From NCBI GenBank assembly GCA_025403435.1, contig CM046330.1, positions 28,348,822 through 28,412,821 of the forward strand: 64,000 bases of DNA. The letters run 5' to 3'. Under the pieces are notes generated by a model. That model saw only the letters and a program-made list of their open reading frames with translations. It ran no database searches and was not told where the DNA came from. Made by a program: the position numbers and the translations under genes. The stretch comes from Artocarpus heterophyllus (lineage: Eukaryota; Streptophyta; Magnoliopsida; Rosales; Moraceae). Of this stretch, positions 24,905 to 34,685 are shown piece after piece (within the stretch, counting starts at the first letter, position 1; each line of letters opens with the position of its first letter).

Positions 24905-27097
24905 TGTCACGCCCCGGAGTACGGGAGGTGACGTGGTGGAATATTTAGATTAATTAAAGGAGAATTTAATTGAAAACCGAGAGTTTGAGAATCAAATTAA
25001 ATAAAAATTAAGGGTTTTAAAAATCCAATTAAGCAAGAAATAAAGAAGATTTTTCCACCACATTTGATAAAGAATTTAAAATCATTAAACAAATAACAAC
25101 AATTGAATAAAAACCGCGAATATGGGTTCCACAACCCACAACTTGTGCACACACATGGATCTGACAATATCACAAATACAATTACAGTCCAAGTACAAAT
25201 AAAGTTAAGTCTTACATGCCTTGTTTAATAATACAGAATATAAATAGATTCTCCTATTGCTCCTGAGTTCGGTCCGAAGAATCTTCTCCAAACCTAAATG
25301 GGAAACCACCTAGAAGGGGGGGGGGGATTTAAAACAGATAAAACGTGAGCGAAAGGCTCAGTAGGACTAAGTTTTATAAAATAATTTAATGCAAAGAAAC
25401 ATAGCATTATCAGGAGTTATGCAAGAAGAAACTTGAATAAATAAATAAATAAATTGAGTAGAACCGTTCTGACACAGAACAGTCTACTCGTCAAATCAAA
25501 ACACCAGTTTACATTTACCTAGGCAAACCATGATATCACCACCGTAGTGGCCCAGCTGGGTTTCGGGACCTGCCCCCAAGGTCGATCACGACCCGATCTC
25601 TGATATGGCATCATGCCTTAGTGTTTATTATCATTGTCATTCAAAACCCAATTACCGAGTGTTGTCAATTACATTCATTATGAAATTCGTTTCATGTCAC
25701 GGTATATAAAAATATAACCGATAAAACCATTTTCAAACAACCGTTGAAAACATGTTGGATAGAAATCCTTTTCAAAGCCAAATCATTTCAAAACCAGGCT
25801 ACCAAAGAAATAGGATAGAAGTCCTACCTCAGTACTCGTGCCGGTACCCCACACCGTAATCCCGGTCCGCTATACGTTAGCTCCACGGAACCACGAACAG
25901 TCCTAGATACAAACTAAGTCGATCAATATCTAGTTCGAGACATTCTATGTTACCAAATCATTTCATGATGTCCTAGTGTGCCATTTGTATCATTAAAATC
26001 ATCCTATAAGGTTGGGATTTAAATCAGGGTTCAAAACAGTGAAATCGGGTAAAAATCACAAAATTTTCCATGCCTCGGTCGGCCTGCCGGACGCCCTGCT
26101 TCGGCCTGCCGAACTGTACAGTTCGGCCTGCCGGAAACGAGGTTCGGCCTACCAAACATTTCCCCAGATTCGGCCTGCCGGTCGGAAGAACACCGGCCTG
26201 CCGATCATCACTCCGGCCTGCCGAACATGAACTTCGGCCTGCCGAACTGGGAAGATCCAGAAATCCCAGCCACGGGTTTCTCGATCCCCAAAATCTAAAT
26301 CTTGTTTCTAACCTGTTTTTCTCAAATCCCAGGCATGAAAAACAACTATAGTTGATAGAAAAACATTCTAGAACATGTTTGGGATCATTTAAACAACATT
26401 TGAACTCAAAATCCTCAAAAATCCGAAAATGAGAAAAAAAGAGGAGAAAAATGAAAATCTTGAATCCAATCCGTTTTTCTTCAATCTAGGTTTAGATTCT
26501 AGTTGTTCTAAGCTCATTTAACACAAATCCACGGTTTTCTAAGCTAAAATAAACTTAGATTTCAAAAACACACAAAATCAAAAATTTTGTAAAAAGTTTA
26601 GAAATTTCGAATCTAACCTCGAATCGAAGCTTCAATCCGCGTTCTCGGTTGCCGAATCACGTCCCCGAGCTTCCTCTTTGCTGTTCCGAAGCTTGGATTC
26701 GAATGTGGTTTTCAAAAATTTAGAGAGAGATTGAGAGAGAGTAAGCTGCCGAGAGAGAGAGGGAAGAGAGAGAGAGAGAGCTCGTGAGAGTGAGGAGAGA
26801 GAGAGAGGAAAGGAAAATAAATAGAGAAAATCGGTGGGCGGTTTTACTGTGCGAAAACCATGTGCCGCCCACGGTTTTGTAAAACGGAGTATTTTTAACA
26901 TTTTACAAATTGTTGTGTTTTAAAACTCAAAACATCATTTTAAATCAATAAGAAATCTTTTGAACACATCAATTTAACAAAACAACCAAAAATTAAAAAT
27001 CCAACCAAATAATCTAATTAAAGTTAAAACTTTAATTATGACACACTAATTCATCATTTACATTACATTAATATTAAATAAATTTCGGGACGTTACA
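24905..27097 (-). repeat. chromovirus 5' LTR (right copy)
   Basis: Nearly identical to 17968-20158. In element sense this is the promoter LTR. U3 is short (about 270 bp, 27097 to about 26825), a TATA-like CTATTTATTT lies near 26815-26824, and a CT-rich tract follows. The rest, including the palindrome array at 26076-26247, would lie in the transcribed leader. Confidence 0.95.
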
Positions 27098-27153
27098 CTG
27101 CGTGGGCCTAAGAAGAATGGGCTGAGCCGGGCCGGCCTGTTCTTGCATCTCTA

Positions 27154-27161
27154 TAAGAAAA
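27154..27161. repeat. hAT target-site duplication, right copy
   Basis: TAAGAAAA, identical to the left copy. Without the insertion this site would sit in the MAK16 upstream region. Confidence 0.88.
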
Positions 27162-27207
27162 CCGATGGCATCCCATTTGTATATTGCCCCCTTTTTCCTA
27201 TCTCACT

Positions 27208-27215
27208 AAACCCTA
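27208..27215 (+). promoter_or_regulatory. telo-box in the MAK16 upstream region
   Basis: AAACCCTA, 55 bp upstream of the ATG. Telo-boxes are characteristic of plant ribosomal-protein and ribosome-biogenesis promoters, where they act with TGGGCY site II elements. The nearest TGGGCY words now come from the hAT end (27104 onward). Confidence 0.55.
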
Positions 27216-27545
27216 TTAAAACTCCCTCTTCTGTAGATTTTTTTCTCTTGAAAAAAAATGGAAATTAAAGATGCAGAATGACGAATTTATATGGCAGGTT
27301 ATCAGGTAGAAGCATTGTCGCTTCATGGCCAAGTTACTTTTTCTTTCAAATTTATTTTTTTATTGAATTTTTTGAGTTTCTTATCCAAATTAAAATTTGA
27401 TTTGCAATCTGAAAACTGTCAATTTGGTGTTTGGGATCTTGCAGACTTGGAAATGGAATTTTCTGTCGGAACCGAGGCTGTAATCAAAGCTCTTGCCCTT
27501 TCGCCCATAGCCGCTATTCCACCATACCCGATCATGATGGTACTT

Positions 27546-27548
<3 letters not shown>

Positions 27549-27580
<32 letters not shown>
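27549..27580. repeat. (TA)n microsatellite
   Basis: About 16 TA units start a few bases after the presumed donor of the second MAK16 exon block. Confidence 0.95.
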
Positions 27581-27582
<2 letters not shown>

Positions 27583-27649
27583 CCCTCAGGAGGAGGGTCC
27601 CACAAATGCAACAAAAAAAAAATGTAAAAGGTAATATGATAGTGATTAA

Positions 27650-27819
27650 CCCTGTGTTTGGATGAGTGGTTCCCACCACTTTTTTAGTTATGAACAGTGT
27701 AAAGCTCTCACATGCTACAGTAATAATAATAAAAAGAATCGCTACAGTATAAAAGCTCTCACATGCTAAAGTAAAAGTGGTTCTAACCAATGATTCCTAT
27801 CACCCTTCCAAACACCCGA
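27650..27819. mobile_element. Tourist-like (PIF/Harbinger) MITE
   Basis: A 170-bp insertion with imperfect terminal inverted repeats around GTGTTTGGA (CCCTGTGTTTGGATGAGTGG left; TCGGGTGTTTGGAAGGGTGA right, inverted). It is flanked by TAA on both sides (27647-27649, 27820-27822), the usual 3-bp duplication of this class. Internally the phrase AAAGCTCTCACATGCTA occurs twice. It lies in the large MAK16 intron. Confidence 0.65.
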
Positions 27820-27928
27820 TAAATATAATATTGACATTACAGCTACAAAACTATGACTTAAATTTTTTCCCGTTACCTCATTTCAACATTGATATATGGG
27901 AAGATATATAACACAATCTTTGAATGAC

Positions 27929-28685
27929 CAAGAGTGGAGCCAAGACTTTTGTCAATGGAGGCTAATAATTAAAACAAAAATTTAATCAAAATCAATATAT
28001 ATTAATGCGGGTGCAATTGTTTCCGACAGTTTATGCCTTGAAAATGTTAGAAATTTAAAACGTAGGGTTTTTTTTTTTAATTATATGAACAATATGAACG
28101 TTGGGTATTTAACTAACAACCTTTTCACTCAATGCCACAAGATTGAAGGTAAATAATAATCTTAATACCATTCTCCAAAAATTCTTATTTTTTTAGAACA
28201 AAACCATTTTCATTCATTTTGAAAACACTACCAAATGGACCATTTTGTTTACATTTTTGGTTGATATCGTCTAAAAGGTGAGGGTTTTTTTCCCTTTCAT
28301 TCTAGTCTTTAAGTCTCTAATATTGCATATAAGATATAAGACGAGACAAAAAAGAAGTAGAAGAGTCACATAGAAGAGGAAAAGAGTAATTTTTTTTTCA
28401 TTTGTTTGTTTGTTTTGTTCTCTCTCTTTTTTTTTTTTTTTTAATTTAAAAGCCTTTATCATGTATTGGGCTCACTTTATTGGAGTATTAAACTAGATTA
28501 AGTGTTTTTTTTTTCTTTTAATATCGATTGGCAGTGGGGTTTTTAAATTTGAGAGCTATGGTTTAGGGGGACTATTTGTAAAAATACAATCTCATATGTA
28601 CATATATCTATATAGAACATTTGAAGGAAAATAAAAGTGAGTAGGGGCTTAAGCCCCTACTCGTCCTATACTAGCTCCATGCCAA
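27929..28685. mobile_element. hAT-like non-autonomous element in the MAK16 intron
   Basis: Ends resemble the widespread plant hAT terminus around TGGAGCCA: CAAGAGTGGAGCCAAGAC at the left, and TTGGCATGGAGCTAGTATAG inverted at the right. Flanks TGAATGAC (27921-27928) and TGGATGAT (28686-28693) match at 6 of 8 bases, compatible with an aged 8-bp duplication. No coding capacity was seen; homopolymer T runs lie within. Boundaries are approximate. Confidence 0.5.
28639..28662. repeat. 24-bp perfect palindrome
   Basis: GAGTAGGGGCTTAAGCCCCTACTC without the last bases would already self-pair; the full 24 bp is perfectly self-complementary. It lies near the right end of the hAT-like element and is probably part of its subterminal structure. 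Confidence 0.85.
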
Positions 28686-30910
28686 TGGATGATTAAATTT
28701 GTTAGTGTTACGTCAATCAAATATTGATGTAGTTTAATAGCCGTCATGCTAATGTTTTATCTTTTATATGTTAACAAAGAAAAGCCCTATATATGGAGAT
28801 AAAATTGATTCTTCTTTTTTACGTACTAGCAATGACTTGCAAATTTGAAATGTCTTATTGTTAGATTTGAATACAAGTGCCACTGATTTTAATTAACTTT
28901 TGTGTTGTCATGTACTAACCTAGTTAATGTGAAGGAAATATCAGTTTCAGATTTTTGCCTCTTCTTTGATGTTCTAGCATGCCATTATGGTTATTTGTGT
29001 ACACAATAAAAATTTATCTTTTTTAGGTTTATTTAATGGTACTTCTTTTCATTCTCTCTCCTGATTCAGTGGTTGCGTGCTTCTTCTTTTATGTATCAGC
29101 ACACAAGAAATATCTTTTTAAGAATTTAAGACACAAAAAGTTTGCCCATCTAAATGAGTCAGATGCTTATCGTCTTGTTTTTGTTCTAATGCATCATGTT
29201 ACTTAGTCTTGCTAGCTGCATTTGATAAGAAGTGCAACCGATAGGGGGCAAGAAGGGATCTGGGAAGTTTGCTGAACTGAAATTAGAAAAATGATTTTTT
29301 TTTTCATATTTTGAAAAATGACAACTGGATTGGATGGTTCTAAAGTTTTTTTGCAAATTAAAATTTTTGGAAAGTTATTTTACTGATAAGGCTTTTTTAT
29401 TAAGTCATTTTTTTACAAACTACTAAGAAGATTTGAGGTTTATATCTATTTGGCTCAAACTTATTATTATTATATTTTTTTGTAATCATTCGTCATGGAT
29501 TTGTGCGTGTTTATGATATTTTCTGACGTCATTTTGGTGTTATTTTACATGAGCTTTCTATCTGCATATGAAAACCAAAGAAAGAGCTCACATGCCAAAC
29601 AAGTTGTGGGAAAGAGTTAAATTGCCCAAGAACTATGAAAAAGCTCTTGAAATCATTGACAAACTTCTGGTACTAAGGACCTGGGTTTATTTGTTAATAG
29701 AAAACTTGACGCAAATGGTTAGCATAATTGATAATGAGTCTCTTGCTGATTGATTTAACAGATGTATTGGCCTGAATTTCTTGTACACCAGACAAAGCAA
29801 CGGTTGAATGACTCAGATGCTGATACGCATAAGGAAACTTGCTTTAAAGAACAGGCTTAGTTTATCTCATGCTAATGTTGGTTTACTTTCCGAATAATTG
29901 TCTTAAAACTCTTGAGAGATAACATCTTTACATTGATTGTAATGGGTAATGTATTGTAACTATTATTATGTTGGAAGGAAGGTCCTAGCGATGTGGTATT
30001 TTCCATGAAAGATTTCCATACCTTTTTTTCTTAAATACTTTGTTTCCATGTCTAACAGAGAGAAAATAATGACGACGCCAAGAAAAGAGAAAAAGAGGGA
30101 GGGTAGGAGAGAGGAAAAGGCAGAACGAGCCGCTTCATTGCAAAAGGTTATAATCTGCAAAGCGGTGCTGCTTTATAAAATCATATTATGTCCAACATTT
30201 CTCGAAAGGGCTTCATATTTCTCTGCAGATTATAGAAAAAGAAATATTAGAACGTCTTAAAATGGGTAATTACAATGGCATATGCAATTATTCTCTCATT
30301 GAATACATTAAGGTCCTTGAAAGGGAAGAGTTGCTGCATGATGTTGGGGAAGTAGAAGATGAGAAGGTGCTAGCGAAAAGCATTCTTTTTCTTTGGTTAT
30401 TTCTTCAATCATTTCTGTTGAAAATACGAGACTGGCTCTTAAATTGCTTACATGCACATTCCTATTCCCTTTTTGTTCATGGAAAATGCAGGAGCCTGAA
30501 CCGGAATTCGTTGAAAGTGATGAAGAACTTGAAGTGGAGGATGATATAGAAGACTTTGGTGGTCCTAAATGGACCATATCCGCACAGATGATGGCAATGG
30601 TATAGTTTCCTATTTCTTCTTTTAGTTATTGTGCCTATCGGTTATCACTTATCGGAGTCAGAAGTTAAAAGGAAATCATTAAAATGTTTCTTTTTTCCTC
30701 TTCAAATGGTACAAAAACCTGTACTGCAGATGTGCATTTTCTTATATCACATGAGCTTATGTACGGTTCGATGTTGCAGTTGGAATATATGATGATGATA
30801 AAGAGGTAGGACTGTATTCTTACAAGAGATTGAGACAAGAATCTGTAGTGGCCGCTAAAAAGCTTGGTGGAGATGGATCTGGTGCTAAGTTGAATAAGAC
30901 GAGAGTGCTT

Positions 30911-31090
30911 ATTGAGGTAATTGTGAATAACGTCCTGGTTTCTTACCATTCTGTTATCTGTTGCACTTGCAAGCCTTCTAATAATGTAATAACAGGTCCC
31001 AAAAATTATTGAGGTGATTGTTAATAACGTCCTGGTTTCTTTCCATTCTGTCAATCTGATTCAATTGCCAAGTCTTCTAATAATGCAAAG
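30911..31090. repeat. 97-bp tandem duplication over a MAK16 exon end
   Basis: ATTGAGGTAATTGTGAATAACG at 30911 recurs at 31008 as ATTGAGGTGATTGTTAATAA, followed by the shared CGTCCTGGTTTCTT and CTTCTAATAATG blocks. The first unit includes the last codons of the eighth MAK16 exon block and its donor, so the donor is duplicated too. Confidence 0.85.
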
Positions 31091-31856
31091 CCGCCCTGTT
31101 TGCGATGAACTTTGATTTAGATATAAGTAGTAGAAGTACGAAGCAAGGCGTAGCGTGTACATTTGGATAGTGTACTTTTCAAAAGTATTTGAAAGGAAAA
31201 AGGAAAAGGCAGCATAAACGCAAAACCATAGTCAGATGAAATTTACAAGAGTATTTAGAGAGAGGGAGAAAGTAGAAGGGAAGGTGAATTGGCGGAATCA
31301 TTATTATTATTATTATTATTTTGAATTGGTGGAATAAGGTTGAAATTCTTTTTTGTTGGTCACAAGATGGTGGGAAATTTGGCATTGAAAATCAAGTACA
31401 TGTGGCAACTACTTCCCCTTCTAGTGGGACGGGCTAGCTAGAGAAGCTAGTAATGACTGGCTCCTCTTGTAAGCTCTTAAATCTTCTATATTATTTCATT
31501 CAAACACCTTTAGAAGTTGTTTAAGACCTAAAAACTTAAAGAAAGCCACGCCAGGCAGGCACTTAGCATCGATATGGGAATCGTCAATGCTATGAATAAT
31601 AGTTTACAGGTCTTTTTAGTGTAGATTTCCCCTTGTAAAGGTAGATGTATAAGTTTTGTTATGAAGTCTGTCTCTATTGTTTAAAATAAATATTCGTGTT
31701 TTTTGTTCGCTTTATCTTAGCTAGATACAAATGTAATCTATCTATTTTCAAGGTCTATCACAAGATTAAGAACTTGTCAGTGTCATTGTTTTTGTCAGTC
31801 AGTTTGAGCGTGAAGGTGCTGTGGGTCGACGAAAGGCAGCCCAAGATGTTGGTTGA

Positions 31857-34158
31857 TTTGTTTGCTCTATGAAGTTGGACAGTGAAAAAAATTTCGTTAT
31901 TATGAGGTTGCATATTGAATTTTTTTTTTCCTAGAGCTTGCTAAAGCAAAGAAGGAAACTCACAACTGGAGACGACAGAATTTTGATAGTTGGATCACTT
32001 TAATTTTGGTAAAGTATGTTGCCCGAACGTCAAGTAACGATAAAAAGTTTCATTGACCATTTTAGTTCTTAGATACTGGGTTCGTTTTTTTTTTTTTTTT
32101 TTTTTTTTTTTTTGAGAGCAATTTGCTTCATTGTTCATACCACCTTTACTTGGAGCGGAAGATTTTGAAAAATATCCTAACAGTAGGGTTTATCATGAAA
32201 TGTTTGATTTTTAGATATATATAAAAAAAATATTTTGCATATCTTTCTTATCTTGTACCAAAGATAAGGATATCTTACTACCATATCTTTTTTTATTATT
32301 TTAATAAATTGTATATTGAGGATGTAAAAAGTGCACAAGTTTAGTACATGTCAAATTTAGCATAAGAAATAATTTTATATTAAAGAATTTTTTTACACTC
32401 AAATGTCAATATTTGATATTGATATATCATTATAATATTATTTTAGATATGCTCTAGAAGTTAGTAAAGATATATACAAAAATATTAAATCTCAGTAAAA
32501 TATAATAAAAAAATTTTAAAATTTAAAGCATCAAATTTTAATTTGCAACAAAGGTCCCACGCGGCCTCACCAAGCTCTGCCACAACATAGATTAGTGACA
32601 GTTTGCCAGAACTCGTCGTTTCCAAACTAAGAATTATTCTCCGAACTTGTTACATAAGCAGCGTTTTTTTTTTTTTTCGATACTTTTTTTATTAATGAAA
32701 GTTTTACGGCTTTTTTGTCTTTTTAACTTCAGCCAGGAAGGAGACCTTTGCTTTCTTCTTTTTAAAGCTTATCAAAACCAATCATGATTATGTGCAACCA
32801 ATCAAAGAAATTGGAAGTACTTGGACATGAAAAAACGTAACTTACCTGCTTTTCTACATACTTTGCCGCAGGTATTTGAGAAACAACTTTCTTCTGACCA
32901 ATCAACATCATAACCTAACATTTATATGATTGTGAAGCATTTTCCAACCATATTTCTTTTTGTCATACGGGTTCAAACCATGCAGATAGAGCAATAGATT
33001 TTTCAAATTCAATTACCAATTCTTTTCTCAACAAGATATGATGCGCAAGAAGACAACTTTATATATATAGTTTGTTTGACAAATATGGTTTGAATTACAA
33101 TTTATAGCTCAAAATGCATGGTCAAATGTCCTAGTATAATAATGTGAAAAACTAGGAATGGATAGGAGGAAGAGGAATGATAATTAGTTCTCTTCCAACT
33201 GTTTGGAAACCAACAATACCAAACCAAAATAACACATACAAGTAGGAGCCATGTAATCACTCATTTCTATTTAAAAAAAAAATTATAACATTTGGTTCAC
33301 CAATAAAAACAAGTCAAACCTTTTGATATAATATATTTCTCATAAAGATTTGAATTTCTGTTCAAAGTTTTTGTTTAAATTTTTAGTTTCGTGTTACACA
33401 TCAGACAAAAAAGTTGCAATGTTGTGATAAAAGATCCTCAAAAGCTTACCTCACTTGGCTTGTAAGGATGGAATTCACATGTTCAAGTTAAAAGAATTGA
33501 AGAAGTAACTATATATATCTATATATATATATATATAGACACACACGCAAAAACAAAAAGAATTTAAATATGTGGTGTTAAGTTGTGAAGTCTAATTTAT
33601 TGTCTTAACAAATTATTGCCTTACGCAAAGGATTATACAGATTAACCTTCACGATAGGGTCACCGTAGTGGTTGGAAGGGTTGCAGAACCCCCCTTCTAG
33701 AGTGCAAGGGCTAACCAAAATTTCATCAATGACAATTTGAGTGTTTTTACACTTGTAAATGCTGTTGAAATGGGGCGTCAATTTTGATTAGATTGGTTAG
33801 AGAATACATTGAGAGTTGTGAGGTGTATGATTTTTACTTATAATAATAATTGTACAATTCTTTACCATTTAAATTAATTCTTTCTTAAGCCTAGACTTTT
33901 ACTAAATTGCAAAACTACTCCCACTACACTCACTCAGATTTCAAGTAAAATACCATACTTTGAAATACACCATTAAGAACTCCCAACTTTGAACAAAATA
34001 GTGGTTAAGTGGCCTATGGCTTTGCTTTGAACCACCTCCCTTTCTTATATTAAAAACCAAGGAGCTAACTCAGAAATTCCCATCTCTCTCTCTCTCTCAA
34101 ACAACGCCGCCGCCCCCCCCCCCCCCTTGTTGCTTCAAATCTAGAAATTAAACCATCC
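31857..34158. other. Intergenic, no gene seen
   Basis: AT-rich DNA without coding signal. It contains a run of 29 T at 32085-32113, TA-rich repeats near 33060 and 33515-33540, CT repeats at 34083-34098 and a run of about 14 C at 34113-34126. Confidence 0.7.
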
Positions 34159-34283
34159 CCTTTTCCCTTTTGAGCAGAGGAAAAACCAATGCCCAAATAC
34201 ACTTCTAAGCAAGAAGCCAAATGCATCTTTGCTTAGAAGTGTATTTAGGCTCTGGTTTTTGCCTCTACTCAAAAGGGAAAAGG
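34159..34283. repeat. 125-bp foldback (long imperfect inverted repeat)
   Basis: The left arm 34159-34214 pairs with the right arm 34226-34283 with only a few mismatches and small gaps over about 56 bp, around an 11-base loop. The arms share CCTTTTCCCTTTTGAG at the base and TACACTTCTAAGCAA near the loop. It ends exactly where homology to the gypsy LTR begins. It could be a small foldback element or a hairpin precursor RNA. Confidence 0.8.
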
Positions 34284-34663
34284 CATTGAATAAGATAGAG
34301 AATTCGACCATCAATATAGTATGAGGCAATCATAATAATATGTTTAATTAGATAGGATCAGATTTATTTTAGTGAAATCATAATTTCTAATGTTTTTAGG
34401 ATTTTTTTGTTGTTTTCACATTTTAATTTTAAATTCTCTTTTTTTAAAATTTTATTTTCGTTTTATTTCCTTTAGTTTTAAAATTCAAATTATTTTATCA
34501 TTCAAATCATCTTATTACTTTATCATTTTATTTCCTTTAGTTTTAAGATAATTTTAGTAATTAATAAAAACCTAATACTATCCTCATAGGAATGATACTT
34601 TAACTCATTACTTTATTACTTGTTATGATCAGGTACACTTGTGTGTATGCTTTTCATACAATA
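34284..34663 (+). repeat. gypsy 5' LTR, truncated
   Basis: Matches 38525-38876 (GCATTGAATAA, then GGCAATCATAATAATATG and TTTAATTAGATAG). The upstream part, about 1.2 kb in the partner LTR, is absent. Confidence 0.83.
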
Positions 34664-34666
34664 AAT

Positions 34667-34685
34667 TTTGGCGCCGTTGTGAGGG
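34667..34685 (+). other. Primer-binding site of the gypsy element
   Basis: TTTTGGCGCCGTTGTGAGGG directly after the LTR. TGGCGCCGTTG is the conserved start of the site used by Athila/Tat elements (tRNA-Asp, from general knowledge). Confidence 0.8.

Larger units (their letters stand above)
17968..27097 (-). mobile_element. Young full-length Ty3/gypsy chromovirus
   Basis: A 9,130-bp minus-strand element. The LTRs are 2,191 bp (left) and 2,193 bp (right), each TG...CA when read on the minus strand. The 5-bp duplication CTGCG lies at 17963-17967 and 27098-27102. A tRNA-Met-type primer site, a polypurine tract and a single gag-pol frame complete it. By hand I count about 12 substitutions and one 2-bp indel between the LTRs. 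The C-terminal chromodomain and long LTRs point to the Tekay/Del group. The only obvious lesion is one stop codon in gag. Its GC content is well above its surroundings. Confidence 0.95.
17198..27153. mobile_element. Non-autonomous hAT transposon, split by a gypsy insertion
   Basis: Ends are TAGAGATACAACAATGGGCC at 17198 and, inverted, TAGAGATGCAAGAACAGGCC ending at 27153. They are flanked by a perfect 8-bp duplication TAAGAAAA (17190-17197 and 27154-27161), the hAT signature. Without the gypsy element and its duplicated CTGCG the hAT is about 821 bp. It encodes nothing and consists largely of GGGCC, GGCCC and TGGGCY words. Its right end lies about 110 bp upstream of the MAK16 pseudogene ATG. 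The class call rests on TIR plus TSD and is strong. Confidence 0.9.
27270..31856 (+). pseudogene. MAK16-type ribosome-biogenesis gene, exon-intron structure kept but broken
   Basis: Nine exon-like blocks read as MAK16, a nucleolar protein needed for 60S subunit assembly. Approximate blocks: 27270-27332 (MQNDEFIWQVIR, then a stop at 27306-27308, then KHCRFMAK); 27445-27539 (IFCRN, SSCPFAHSRYSTI, DHDG); 29554-29669 ([20 protein letters not shown]); 29762-29870 (MYWPEFLVHQTKQRL, then a frameshift); 30059-30146 (EKIMTTPRKEKKREG); 30229-30366 (IEKEILERLKMGNYNGICNY); 30492-30599 (acidic, EDDIEDFGG, then a frameshift); 30780-30915 (KRLRQESVVAAKKL); 31803-31856 (FEREGAVGRRKAAQ). Most blocks are bordered by AG and GT, so this is a duplicated or decayed genomic copy, not a retrocopy. 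About six residues are missing before the SSCP motif. The gene is essential in yeast, so I infer that a working copy exists elsewhere. Confidence 0.9.
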
